Source: Phytopseudomonas argentinensis
Lineage (GTDB): Bacteria > Pseudomonadota > Gammaproteobacteria > Pseudomonadales > Pseudomonadaceae
Assembly: GCF_900113905.1 (NCBI RefSeq)
Contig: NZ_FORC01000006.1
Coordinates: forward strand, 62,001-126,000
DNA length: 64,000 nucleotides
Direction: 5' to 3'
A program made the translations under genes and the position numbers. The notes under the pieces were generated by a model. That model had not been told where the DNA came from, did not search any database, and saw only the letters and a program-made list of their open reading frames with translations. Shown piece by piece: positions 1 to 8,009 of the stretch; the stretch's first letter is position 1, and each line of letters opens with the position of its first letter.

Positions 1-642
1 CGTCAACCCGTGACCGCCGAAGAAGAGGCCTACAACTTCCTGCTCGCGGCGATCTGCGCCGGCCGTTACCGCAAGGGTGACCGCCTGGTGGCCGAGGACA
101 TCGCCGCGGAAATCGGCACCAGCCGCATGCCGGTGCGCGAAGCCTTCCGCCGCCTCGATGCCCAGGGCCTGGTCACCCTGCGCCCCAACCGTGGTGCGGT
201 GGTCAGTGGCCTGGATATCGAGCAGATGCGCGAAGTCTTCGAAATGCGCAGCGCCCTCGAGGGCCTGGCGATCCGCGTGGCGGTGGCCAAGGTGACCGAG
301 CGCCACCTGATCCTGCTCGAGCGCCTGCTCGACGACATGGACGAGTGCCGCAACGACACCGCCCAGTGGGTGGTGCGCCACCGCATCTTCCACGAGTACC
401 TGTGCAGCATCAGCGAACGGCCGCGACTGATGAAACAGATCGTCGCGCTCTACTCGCTGATCGAGGCGCCGATGCGCCTGTGGCTCGAACACGGCGAGAA
501 GCCGCTCAGCGGCCGCGAGGAACACGCGCAGATTCTCGATGCCCTGCGCACCCGTGACGCCGACCTGGCCGAGCGGGTGCTCCGCGAACATATCGAGGGC
601 ACCCTGCCGGCCCTGACGCTGTTCCTGCAAAGCGAACAATAA
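1..642 (+). CDS. GntR/FadR-family (FCD) transcriptional regulator, 5' end cut by the window
   Basis: The frame is open from the first base, so the true start probably lies upstream; the first in-window start codon is a GTG at 10. The N-terminal part is a winged helix-turn-helix typical of GntR proteins (DIAAEIGTSRMPVREAFRRL, then a wing around RPNRGAVV). The remaining roughly 130 residues are an all-helical FCD ligand-binding domain with the usual FEMRSALEG segment and metal or ligand histidines (HRIFHEYL, EEHAQIL, REHIEG). Such proteins are mostly ligand-released repressors of the adjacent catabolic or transport operon. The next four genes, on the same strand, encode an amino-acid ABC importer and a gamma-glutamyltransferase homologue, so I infer it regulates them. 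The ligand is unknown. Confidence 0.85.
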   Translation, partial: RQPVTAEEEAYNFLLAAICAGRYRKGDRLVAEDIAAEIGTSRMPVREAFRRLDAQGLVTLRPNRGAVVSGLDIEQMREVFEMRSALEGLAIRVAVAKVTERHLILLERLLDDMDECRNDTAQWVVRHRIFHEYLCSISERPRLMKQIVALYSLIEAPMRLWLEHGEKPLSGREEHAQILDALRTRDADLAERVLREHIEGTLPALTLFLQSEQ

Positions 643-720
643 CAAGCGGACGACCGCCGACGGTCGCCTCTCTTGCCACTTCACTGCTGCCCTCTCGATC
701 ACAGCAAACGGAGTACCACC

Positions 721-1527
721 ATGCGCCTTTCATGCTCTCTCGCCGCCGTCGTATCCCTGGGTCTGGCCGCCTCCCTGGCCTCGGCCGCACCCACCGTGCC
801 GGATCGCCTCAAGGACGTCAGCAAGCTGACCTATTGTTCGGGCATGGACTCGCCGCCGCTGGTGTCCTTCGACGCTGCGCAGAAACCCACCGGCCTGGCC
901 ATAGACCTGGGCATGGAGATCGCCAAGCGCCTGGGCGACAAGCAGGTATCCTGGCGCGTCACGCCGTTCTCCGGGCTGGTGCCGGCGCTGCTGGCCAGCC
1001 AGTGCGACCTGATCGTCGACCAGCTGTTCGACAAGCCGGAGCGCCGCGAGGTGATCGACATCGTCAACTACATGTACTCCAGCCAGTCGGTGGTGGTGCC
1101 CAAGGGCAACCCCAAGAACATCCAGGCGCTCGATGACCTGTCCGGCCACAAGATCGCCGTGCTCAACGGCTCGACCATCAAGACCCTGCTCGACGCCGAG
1201 AACGACAAGCTGGCGGAGGCCGGCAAGGCGCCGATGAAACTGGTGGTCTACAACACCGACACCGACGCCTTCCAGGCGCTGCGCATCAGCCAGGTCGACG
1301 CCTACGGCACCACCGTGGAAACCGCCGGCTACTACGCGGCCATGGCTCCCGATCTGTTCCAGGAAGGCGTGCCGGCGTTCGGGCGGATCCTCACCGGCAT
1401 CGGCATCCGCAAGGATGACCAGCAGCTGTCCGCCGCCGTACAGCGGGTGATCGACGACATGCGCGGCGACGGCAGCTACGCCGCGTTGCTCGCCAAATGG
1501 CACGTCGCCAGTGACAAGCTGGACTGA
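721..1527 (+). CDS. Amino-acid ABC transporter periplasmic substrate-binding protein
   Basis: This is a 268-residue exported solute-binding protein of the family-3 (polar amino acid) class. It has a signal peptide with the hydrophobic core LAAVVSLGLAASLASA and probable cleavage after ASA. The mature part has the family hallmarks: a bilobed fold with LAIDLGMEIAKRLG early, then a GLVPALLASQCDLIVDQLF segment. I start it at the ATG at 721, which has ACGGAG just upstream; an earlier in-frame ATG at 673 would add 16 residues before the signal peptide and is unlikely. It heads a same-strand run with permease, ATPase and gamma-glutamyltransferase genes. The ligand cannot be read from sequence; the context suggests an amino acid or a gamma-glutamyl compound. 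Confidence 0.9.
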   Translation: MRLSCSLAAVVSLGLAASLASAAPTVPDRLKDVSKLTYCSGMDSPPLVSFDAAQKPTGLAIDLGMEIAKRLGDKQVSWRVTPFSGLVPALLASQCDLIVDQLFDKPERREVIDIVNYMYSSQSVVVPKGNPKNIQALDDLSGHKIAVLNGSTIKTLLDAENDKLAEAGKAPMKLVVYNTDTDAFQALRISQVDAYGTTVETAGYYAAMAPDLFQEGVPAFGRILTGIGIRKDDQQLSAAVQRVIDDMRGDGSYAALLAKWHVASDKLD

Positions 1528-1538
1528 GGGCCACCTAG

Positions 1539-2309
1539 ATGAATTTCAATTGGGACATCTTCTGGCAGTACCTGCTGCAGCCCAGCGACGTGTACCTGCG
1601 CGCGCTGTGGCTGACCTGCGTGATCGCCGTGCTGTCCATGGCGCTGGGTTGCGTGCTGGGCCTGGTGGCGGCGCTGATGCGCCTGTCGGGCAACCCGTTC
1701 ATCCAGGCACCGGTACGCTTCTACGTGTGGCTGATGCGCGGCACGCCACTGCTGGTGCAGATCGTCTTTCTGTACACGGCGCTGGCGGCGGGCGGCATCT
1801 TCCGTTTCGAAGACCTGGACCTGGGCTGGGTGGTGATACCGGGCAACCTGCAGGCGGCGATCATCGCCCTGGGCCTCAATGAAGGCGCCTACATGGCGGA
1901 GATCATGCGCGCCGGCATCGCCGCGGTGGACAAGGGCCAGTACGAGGCCGGCCGCTCCCTGGGCATGACCTTCGGCAAGCTGATGCGCCGTATCGTGCTG
2001 CCCCAGGCGTTGCGGATCATCGTGCCGCCGCTGGGCAACGAGTTCAACGTGATGCTCAAGAACACCACCCTGGTCAGCGTGATCGGTGTGCAGGAGCTGC
2101 TGCTCAGCACCCAGATGATCACCTCGGCAACCTTCCGGGTATTCGAGCTGTACCTGGTGGTGGCCATCTACTTCCTGCTGCTGACCACCCTGTGGGGCTT
2201 CTTCCAGAGCTGGCTGGAACGCCGCTTCGGGCAGTCCGACCGGCGCCCCGCCACGGCGTCCAGGCGCCTGTTCGGCAGCTACACGGCAAAACTGTTGAGG
2301 GGGCGTTGA
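1539..2309 (+). CDS. Amino-acid ABC transporter permease (HisM/GlnP family)
   Basis: A 256-residue inner-membrane permease with about five hydrophobic segments (for example [20 protein letters not shown] near the N-terminus and [16 protein letters not shown] near the C-terminus). The cytoplasmic EAA loop that docks the ATPase is clear: [20 protein letters not shown] followed by LGMT. Only one permease gene is present, so the transporter probably works with a permease homodimer. It lies 11 bases after the binding-protein gene and one base before the ATPase gene, so translation is probably coupled. Confidence 0.92.
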   Translation: MNFNWDIFWQYLLQPSDVYLRALWLTCVIAVLSMALGCVLGLVAALMRLSGNPFIQAPVRFYVWLMRGTPLLVQIVFLYTALAAGGIFRFEDLDLGWVVIPGNLQAAIIALGLNEGAYMAEIMRAGIAAVDKGQYEAGRSLGMTFGKLMRRIVLPQALRIIVPPLGNEFNVMLKNTTLVSVIGVQELLLSTQMITSATFRVFELYLVVAIYFLLLTTLWGFFQSWLERRFGQSDRRPATASRRLFGSYTAKLLRGR

Positions 2310-2310
2310 G

Positions 2311-3108
2311 ATGCACAGTACAGATCAGGATCTGGTGATCGAAGCCCTGGATATCCACAAGGCCTACGGCGATGTGCAGATCCTCAAGGGTGTGTCGCTG
2401 CAGGTCAAACGTGGCGAGGTGGTGGTGCTGATCGGCGCCTCGGGCTCGGGCAAGACCACCTTCATCCGCTGCATCAACCTGCTCGAGGAGATCCAGGGCG
2501 GGCGCATTCGCGTCAACGGCCAGCCCATGGGTTACCGCGAGCGCCCGGATGGCTCGCTGGTGCGCGACAGCGAGCGCAATATCGCCCGCCAGCGCCGGGA
2601 CATCGGCATGGTGTTCCAGCGCTTCAACCTGTTCCCGCACATGACCGCCCTGCAGAACATCATCGAGGCGCCGATCCAGGTGCTCGGCGTCAGCAAGGCG
2701 CAGGCCCTGGAGCACGCTCGCCAGCTGCTCAAGCAGGTGGGCCTGGCCGACAAGGCCGACCACTACCCATCGATGCTTTCCGGTGGCCAGCAGCAGCGCG
2801 TGGCCATCGCCCGTGCCCTGGCGATGAAGCCCCAGGCGATGCTGTTCGACGAGCCGACCAGCGCCCTGGATCCGGAAACCGTCGGCGAAGTACTTCAGGT
2901 GATGAAACAATTGGCCGAACAGGGGATGACCATGGTGGTGGTCACCCACGAAATGGGCTTCGCCCGGGAAGTGGCCGACCGCGTGGTGGTGCTCGATCAG
3001 GGCGAGCTGATCGAACAAGGCCCGCCCGAACAGATTTTCAGCGCGCCCAGCCACCCGCGTACGCGGGCGTTCCTGAGCCGCGTCCTGCCGGAGGTATCCG
3101 CATGCTGA
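2311..3108 (+). CDS. Amino-acid ABC transporter ATP-binding protein (GlnQ/HisP family)
   Basis: A 265-residue ATPase subunit. Walker A (GASGSGKTT), Q-loop ([11 protein letters not shown]), ABC signature (LSGGQQQR), Walker B ([11 protein letters not shown]) and the switch histidine (VVVTHEMGF) are all intact and correctly ordered, so it should be active. The HisP-like insertion between Walker A and the Q-loop (a variable stretch around residues 70-90) places it in the polar amino acid uptake family. Its last codons overlap the start of the next gene, which indicates one transcription unit with the permease and binding protein upstream. Confidence 0.93.
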   Translation: MHSTDQDLVIEALDIHKAYGDVQILKGVSLQVKRGEVVVLIGASGSGKTTFIRCINLLEEIQGGRIRVNGQPMGYRERPDGSLVRDSERNIARQRRDIGMVFQRFNLFPHMTALQNIIEAPIQVLGVSKAQALEHARQLLKQVGLADKADHYPSMLSGGQQQRVAIARALAMKPQAMLFDEPTSALDPETVGEVLQVMKQLAEQGMTMVVVTHEMGFAREVADRVVVLDQGELIEQGPPEQIFSAPSHPRTRAFLSRVLPEVSAC

Positions 3109-4712
3109 GCTTTTCCGCACACCGTTATCCCTATGCCTCGCAGCGCCAGAGCGTGTTCGCCCGGCGCGGCATGGTGGCCGCCTCACAACCGTTGGCCGCC
3201 GAAGCCGGCATCGACATCATGCGCCGCGGTGGCAACGCCATCGACGCGGCCATCGCTACCGCCGCCGCGCTGACCGTGGTCGAGCCTACCGGCTGCGGCA
3301 TCGGCGGTGATGCCTTCGCCCTGGTCTGGGTCAAGGGCCAGCTGCATGGCCTGGACGCCAGCGGCCACGCACCCGCAGCCCTGAACATCGACGCCGTGAA
3401 GGCCGCCGGCCACACGCAGATGCCCACCTACGGCTGGACATCGGTAACCGTGCCGGGCTGCCCGTCGGCCTGGGCCGAACTGTCGCGACGCTTCGGGCGC
3501 CTGCCGTTCGCCGACCTTCTGAAACCGGCGATCAGCCTGGCCGCCGATGGCTTTCCGCTGTCGCCAGTGGTCGCCCACCAGTGGCAGGTGGCCCTGGATG
3601 AATTTTCCGCGCACCGCGAGCCGGCCATGCAGGCCTGGTTCGATACCTTCCTGATCGACGGCCGCGCGCCGCAAGCCGGCGAGCTGTTCCGCAACCCAGC
3701 CCAGGCACACACCCTGCAGGCGCTGGCCGACAGCACGTGCGAGAGTTTCTACCGCGGCGAGATCGCCGAGCGTATCGACCAGGCCTCGCGCGCCGCTGGT
3801 GGCTACCTGCGCAAAGAAGACCTGCACGCCTACAAACCGCGCTGGGTCGAGCCGATCAGCATCAACTACCGCGGTTATGACGTGTGGGAAATCCCGCCCA
3901 GCGGCCAGGGCCTGGTCGCCCTGATGACCCTGCAGATCCTCCAGGGCTTCGAGTTCGATCATCGTGACAGCCTGCAGACCTGGCACCGCCAGATCGAGGC
4001 GCTAAAGCTGGCCTACGCCGACGGCCTGCACCACATCACCGACGCCGAGCACATGCGCGTCGCGGTGGCCGACCTGCTCAGCCCCGGCTACACCGAGCGG
4101 CGCCGCAAGCTGATTGGCGAGCGCGCCCTCACGCCTGCAGCCGGCGACCCGCACGCCAGCGGCACCGTGTACCTGGCCACCGCCGATGGCGAAGGCAACA
4201 TGGTGTCGTTCATCCAGAGCAACTACCACGGCTTCGGCTCCGGCGTGGTGGTGCCAGACAGCGGCATCGCCCTGCAGAACCGTGGCCAGGAATTCAGCCT
4301 CGAGGCCAACCACGCCAACACCCTGGTCGCCGGCAAGAAGACCTTCCATACCATCATCCCCGGTTTCCTCACGAAGGACGGCGAGGCAGTCGCGCCGTTC
4401 GGCGTGATGGGCGGCTACATGCAGCCCCAGGGCCACGTGCAGATGGTGATGAACCTGGTCGACTTCGGCCTCAACCCCCAGGCCGCCCTCGACGCACCGC
4501 GCTGGCAGTGGTTGGGCGACCGCAAGGTCGGCATCGAACAGGGCGCCTCGCGGGACCTGGCCGCGGCCCTGGCGCGCCTGGGCCACGAGGTCAGCGTGAC
4601 CTGCGACTCCACCGACTACGGCCGCGGGCAGATCATCGTGCGTGACCCGCACAGCGGCGTGCTATGTGGCGGTACCGAGCCTCGCGCCGACTCGCATATC
4701 GCCGTGTGGTGA
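3102..4712 (+). CDS. Gamma-glutamyltransferase family protein (Ntn hydrolase)
   Basis: A 536-residue member of the gamma-glutamyltranspeptidase family, which self-cleaves and then hydrolyses or transfers gamma-glutamyl groups. The N-terminal [13 protein letters not shown] and GGNAIDAA motifs, the GIGGDAF segment and the C-terminal [12 protein letters not shown] motif are typical. The likely nucleophile is the Thr at about residue 355 (SGTVYLA), where processing would create the small subunit. There is no signal peptide, unlike periplasmic Ggt, so a cytoplasmic YwrD-like enzyme is more likely. Its ATG overlaps the stop of the ABC ATPase gene by a few bases, so it probably processes the substrate brought in by the upstream transporter. 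A strong terminator follows directly. Confidence 0.85.
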   Translation: MLSFSAHRYPYASQRQSVFARRGMVAASQPLAAEAGIDIMRRGGNAIDAAIATAAALTVVEPTGCGIGGDAFALVWVKGQLHGLDASGHAPAALNIDAVKAAGHTQMPTYGWTSVTVPGCPSAWAELSRRFGRLPFADLLKPAISLAADGFPLSPVVAHQWQVALDEFSAHREPAMQAWFDTFLIDGRAPQAGELFRNPAQAHTLQALADSTCESFYRGEIAERIDQASRAAGGYLRKEDLHAYKPRWVEPISINYRGYDVWEIPPSGQGLVALMTLQILQGFEFDHRDSLQTWHRQIEALKLAYADGLHHITDAEHMRVAVADLLSPGYTERRRKLIGERALTPAAGDPHASGTVYLATADGEGNMVSFIQSNYHGFGSGVVVPDSGIALQNRGQEFSLEANHANTLVAGKKTFHTIIPGFLTKDGEAVAPFGVMGGYMQPQGHVQMVMNLVDFGLNPQAALDAPRWQWLGDRKVGIEQGASRDLAAALARLGHEVSVTCDSTDYGRGQIIVRDPHSGVLCGGTEPRADSHIAVW

Positions 4713-4730
4713 CGCTGTTTGTTGACTACC

Positions 4731-4759
4731 CGGGCCGCCGTAATGACGGCCCGTTTTTT
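4731..4759 (+). terminator. Rho-independent terminator of the transporter/gamma-glutamyltransferase operon
   Basis: A GC-rich stem (CGGGCCG paired with CGGCCCG) with a 9-base loop is followed directly by six T residues, 18 bases after the stop codon. Confidence 0.85.
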
Positions 4760-4989
4760 AGAATCTGTTCACGAACTGTCGGCTCGAACTTAGCGCTTTG
4801 ACTGCAAAGTGGGACGGATTCAAGCGGCCGTTCGCAAACTCGTGGGAGGGGCTTTAGCCCCGAGCTCTTTGTTTGCCTTGATAAGAAACTCGAGGCTAAA
4901 GCCTCTCCCACAAAAGCACCGTGCCTGCCGACCGCTTTTGCCTTGCAGCCGCCTCTTCATGTTGCCCAAGAGGATCGTGAACGGCTTCT
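4760..4989. repeat. MITE-like repeat element bounded by imperfect inverted repeats, with a nested REP pair
   Basis: The 325-base gap between the gamma-glutamyltransferase and MFS genes is filled by this element. Its left end (4760-4777, AGAATCTGTTCACGAACT) and the reverse complement of its right end (4971-4989, AGAAGCCGTTCACGATCCT) match closely. The inner right flank resembles the segment at 15846-15915 in reverse orientation. The inner left flank resembles 55570-55625 in reverse orientation. A pair of inverted REP sequences sits in the middle. No ORF in it looks real. No transposase is present, so any mobility would need help in trans. Confidence 0.5.
4842..4913. repeat. Inverted pair of REP sequences (REPIN)
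   Basis: Two head-to-head copies of the Pseudomonas REP palindrome: GTGGGAGGGGCTTTAGCCCC at 4842-4861, and an inverted copy ending in CTCTCCCAC at 4903-4911. Each can form its own hairpin. Related pairs occur at 40691-40762 and 55484-55569. Confidence 0.8.
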
Positions 4990-5037
4990 CGAGGCCTGAA
5001 TGAAACGACTCGGGCGCAGGTACTTTTCGTACCGAGC

Positions 5038-6546
5038 CTAGTCGGCGCTTTGTCCGCGATACCCCTTGAACAACCTGAACACCACCAGCGCCAGCACGCC
5101 GATCACCACCGCCGAGGTGCTGAGCAGCACCGAGTGGGTGCTGGAAAAGGCCGCCTTGGCCGCCTCGATCAGAGTACTGGCCTGTTCGGCTGGCAGCTCG
5201 GCAGCAACCAGGTAACTGTCGCCGATCGAGCGCGCCGCACGCTCGGCCAGCGGTGTCGCCAACTCGCCGGGCAGGGCGATGGTGTGGCCGTACACGCTGG
5301 CCATGAACACCCCGAAGAAGGTGATTCCCAGGCCCGTGCCCAGCTCGTAGGCAGTGGCCTCCAGGGCGCCCGCCGCGCCGCCCTTGCTGGCCTCCACCGC
5401 GCCCATGATGGCGATCGACGAAGCCGTCAGGCCGATGCTCAGCGCCAGCCCCAGTACGGCAAGCACGGCCGGCACGCCCAGGCCAGGCTCATGCAGGTCG
5501 GCGAAGGCCACGAAACCCAGGGCGCCAGCGGAAACCAGCAGCGACAGGCTGGCCACCCAGCGCAGGCCGAAGCGATTGGACAGGTAGCCGGCCAGGGGCC
5601 CGCCGACCGCAGCTGCCGCCATGATCGGAATCATGAAGATGCCGGCCTGCAGCGGCGATTTGTCGAGCACGTACTGCAGCTCCATTGCCAGGGTCAGTTC
5701 CACACCGGCCAGGGCGCCGATGGCCACCACCGCCATGATCAACCCGGCGAGCAGCACCGGACGGCCGAACAGCGACAGGTCGAGCATCGGTTCGGCCGAG
5801 CGCAGCTGCTGGCGGGCGAACAGCGTCAGCAGCGCCAGGCCCACGAGCAGCACCAGCAGGGCGAGCGGTAGCGGCTGGGTGCCGCCGACGCCGGCCTTGA
5901 TGGCGTAGACCACGGCGATGATGCCGGCGATCAGGATCAGCGCCTGGCCGATGGCCCACTTGCCCGGGGTGGTTTGCTCGACGCGCGGCAACAGCAGGAA
6001 GGCCACCGGAATCACCACCGCCATCACCGGCACGTTGATCAGAAACACCGAGCCCCACCAGAAATGCTCGAGCAGCGCGCCACCGATCAGCGGCCCCACC
6101 GCCGCCCCGGCCGCGCCAACGGTGCCCCACAGGCCGAGCGCCATGGCCCGCTCGCGCTCGTCCTCGAAGGTGCGGCGGATAATGCCCAGCACACAGGGCA
6201 TGATCATCGATCCGCCCAGGGCCAGCAGCACCCGGGCGCCGATCAGCAAGGCCGGGGTCGGTGCGAATGCCGCGAGCAGCGAGGCCAGCCCGAACACTCC
6301 GAGGCCGCACAGCAGAATGCGCCGGTTGCCCACCCGGTCGGCCAGGGTGCCCATGGGCACCAGCAGGCCGGCCATCAGCAGCGGGTAGATGTCGATGATC
6401 CACAGGATCTCGGTGCTCGTGGCGCCAAGCGCCTGGGTCAGCGACGGCACCGCGATATGCAGGATGGTCATGTCGATGACGATGGGCATGAACGCCAGCA
6501 TCACCGCGACGAGGATCAACCAACGGGTAGGTAAGGCACGCAACAT
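5038..6546 (-). CDS. MFS drug efflux transporter, DHA2 family (SmvA/QacA-like)
   Basis: A 502-residue major facilitator protein with about 14 predicted membrane segments, the size and layout of the DHA2 drug:H+ antiporters. Motif A is visible as GTLADRVGNRRILL after the second segment. An acidic residue sits in the first helix (PIVIDMTILHIAVPSL), a QacA/SmvA hallmark linked to export of cationic compounds. Its start codon lies two bases after the stop of the outer-membrane channel gene, so it is the last gene of the RND efflux operon. A DHA2 pump embedded in an RND operon is uncommon. Substrates are unknown; quaternary ammonium compounds or viologens are plausible by homology. Confidence 0.88.
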   Translation of the reverse strand: MLRALPTRWLILVAVMLAFMPIVIDMTILHIAVPSLTQALGATSTEILWIIDIYPLLMAGLLVPMGTLADRVGNRRILLCGLGVFGLASLLAAFAPTPALLIGARVLLALGGSMIMPCVLGIIRRTFEDERERAMALGLWGTVGAAGAAVGPLIGGALLEHFWWGSVFLINVPVMAVVIPVAFLLLPRVEQTTPGKWAIGQALILIAGIIAVVYAIKAGVGGTQPLPLALLVLLVGLALLTLFARQQLRSAEPMLDLSLFGRPVLLAGLIMAVVAIGALAGVELTLAMELQYVLDKSPLQAGIFMIPIMAAAAVGGPLAGYLSNRFGLRWVASLSLLVSAGALGFVAFADLHEPGLGVPAVLAVLGLALSIGLTASSIAIMGAVEASKGGAAGALEATAYELGTGLGITFFGVFMASVYGHTIALPGELATPLAERAARSIGDSYLVAAELPAEQASTLIEAAKAAFSSTHSVLLSTSAVVIGVLALVVFRLFKGYRGQSAD

Positions 6547-6548
6547 GA

Positions 6549-8009
6549 CTAGGGCTCTTGAAGATCGGGGTTGGCGGCGCGGCTGGTCGCCGCGGTGATG
6601 ATGGTGCGCTCGCGCAGGCCACCGCCGAGGGCCTTGTACAGCGCCACGCTGTTGACGACCGCGTCGCGGCGCAGTTCCAGCAACGTTTGCTGGGCACCAT
6701 AGAGCTGGCGCTGAGCATCCAGCAATTCCAGGCGCCCGTCGAGCCCGGCCCGGTAACGCAGCCCCGAGAGTGCCACGCGGCGCTGGGCACTGGTCACCAC
6801 CCGGCCCTGCGCCTCGATCTGCCGGTCCAGGGTGGCCGCGCCGGCCAGGGCGTCGGCGACCTCACGAAAGGCGATCTGGATGGCGCGCTCGTATTGGGCC
6901 ACCGCCTCGGATTTGCGCACCTTGGCCAGGCGCAGTTCGGCACGCAGTCGCCCGGCCTGGAACAACGGCTGCGAGATCTGCGGCGCAAAGCGCCACACCT
7001 GGCGACTGGGATCGAACAGCCCGCCCAGCGAGCTGCTGGCATACCCGAACGAGGCGGTCAGCGACAGCTGGGGGAAGAACGCCGCCCGCGCCGCGCCGAT
7101 ATCGGCATTGGCCGCGCTGAGGGTCTGTTCGGCCTGGCGAATGTCGGGGCGGCCGAGCAGCAGATCCGATGGCAGGCCGGCAGGCACAGGCGCCACCAGG
7201 GGCTGCCGTTCGAGCACTCGAGCGGCCGGCAGGTCTGCCGGCAATGCGTCACCGACCAGCAACTGCAGTGCGTTGCCCGCCTGAGCAAACGCCCGCTGAC
7301 GCGCCTGCAGATCGGCCTCGGCGCTGGCCACCTGGCCCTCGGCCTGGGCGACATCCAGGCTGCTGTTCTGTTTGGCATCCTGCAGCAGGCGCGCCAGCTT
7401 CAGGGACTGCTGCCAGTCCTCCAGGGTGCGCTCGGCCAGCTGGCGCTGTTCGGCGGCCAGTTGGCGGGCGAAGTAGGCGTCGGCCACCGCGCCAATCAGG
7501 CTGATCTGCGCGGCATCGCGGCCCTGCTCGCTGGCCAGGTAACGGGCCAGGGCCGCGTCGGACAGCGAGCGCACGCGGCCGAACAGATCCAGTTCGAAGG
7601 CGCTGGTGCCGACGTTGACGGCGACCTGGTTGCTCACCTCGCGGCGCGATTTGCCGCTGTTGTCCTGGGCCAGGGCGCGCTCGCGGCTGTGGCTGGCATC
7701 CAGCGACACCGACGGCAGGCGCGTGGCCTGCTGGATATTGAACATCGAGCGCGCCGCCTCGACGTTCAACGCGGCCAGGCGCAGGTCGCGGTTGTGCGCC
7801 AGGGCCAGCTCGATCAGGCGTTGCAACGGCGGGTCGGCGAACATCGTGCGCCAGCCCATTTCAGTGGCGGGCACCGCGCTGCCAGGCACGGCAGCGGTCT
7901 CGGGAAAGCTGGCCGGCACCGGTGCCGGCGGGCGTTCCAGCTTGGGCGCCATGGAACAGGCCGACAGGAGCCCGACCAGGGCGATTACCATGAACGAACG
8001 CATGATCAT
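6549..8009 (-). CDS. RND efflux outer-membrane channel lipoprotein (NodT/OprM family)
   Basis: A 486-residue TolC-type outer-membrane factor. The signal peptide ends in a lipobox (LLSAC), giving a lipid-anchored mature protein starting at Cys. The sequence is two repeats of a long-helix/beta-strand module, with PSVSLDASHS and PQLSLTASFG as equivalent strands, and RPDIRQAEQTLSAANADIG as the OprM-type family motif. The start overlaps the RND pump stop by four bases (ATGA), showing translational coupling. It should form the trimeric exit duct for the pump encoded upstream. An AdeC/OprM assignment fits, but OprM-family members cannot be separated further by eye. Confidence 0.92.
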   Translation of the reverse strand: MIMRSFMVIALVGLLSACSMAPKLERPPAPVPASFPETAAVPGSAVPATEMGWRTMFADPPLQRLIELALAHNRDLRLAALNVEAARSMFNIQQATRLPSVSLDASHSRERALAQDNSGKSRREVSNQVAVNVGTSAFELDLFGRVRSLSDAALARYLASEQGRDAAQISLIGAVADAYFARQLAAEQRQLAERTLEDWQQSLKLARLLQDAKQNSSLDVAQAEGQVASAEADLQARQRAFAQAGNALQLLVGDALPADLPAARVLERQPLVAPVPAGLPSDLLLGRPDIRQAEQTLSAANADIGAARAAFFPQLSLTASFGYASSSLGGLFDPSRQVWRFAPQISQPLFQAGRLRAELRLAKVRKSEAVAQYERAIQIAFREVADALAGAATLDRQIEAQGRVVTSAQRRVALSGLRYRAGLDGRLELLDAQRQLYGAQQTLLELRRDAVVNSVALYKALGGGLRERTIITAATSRAANPDLQEP

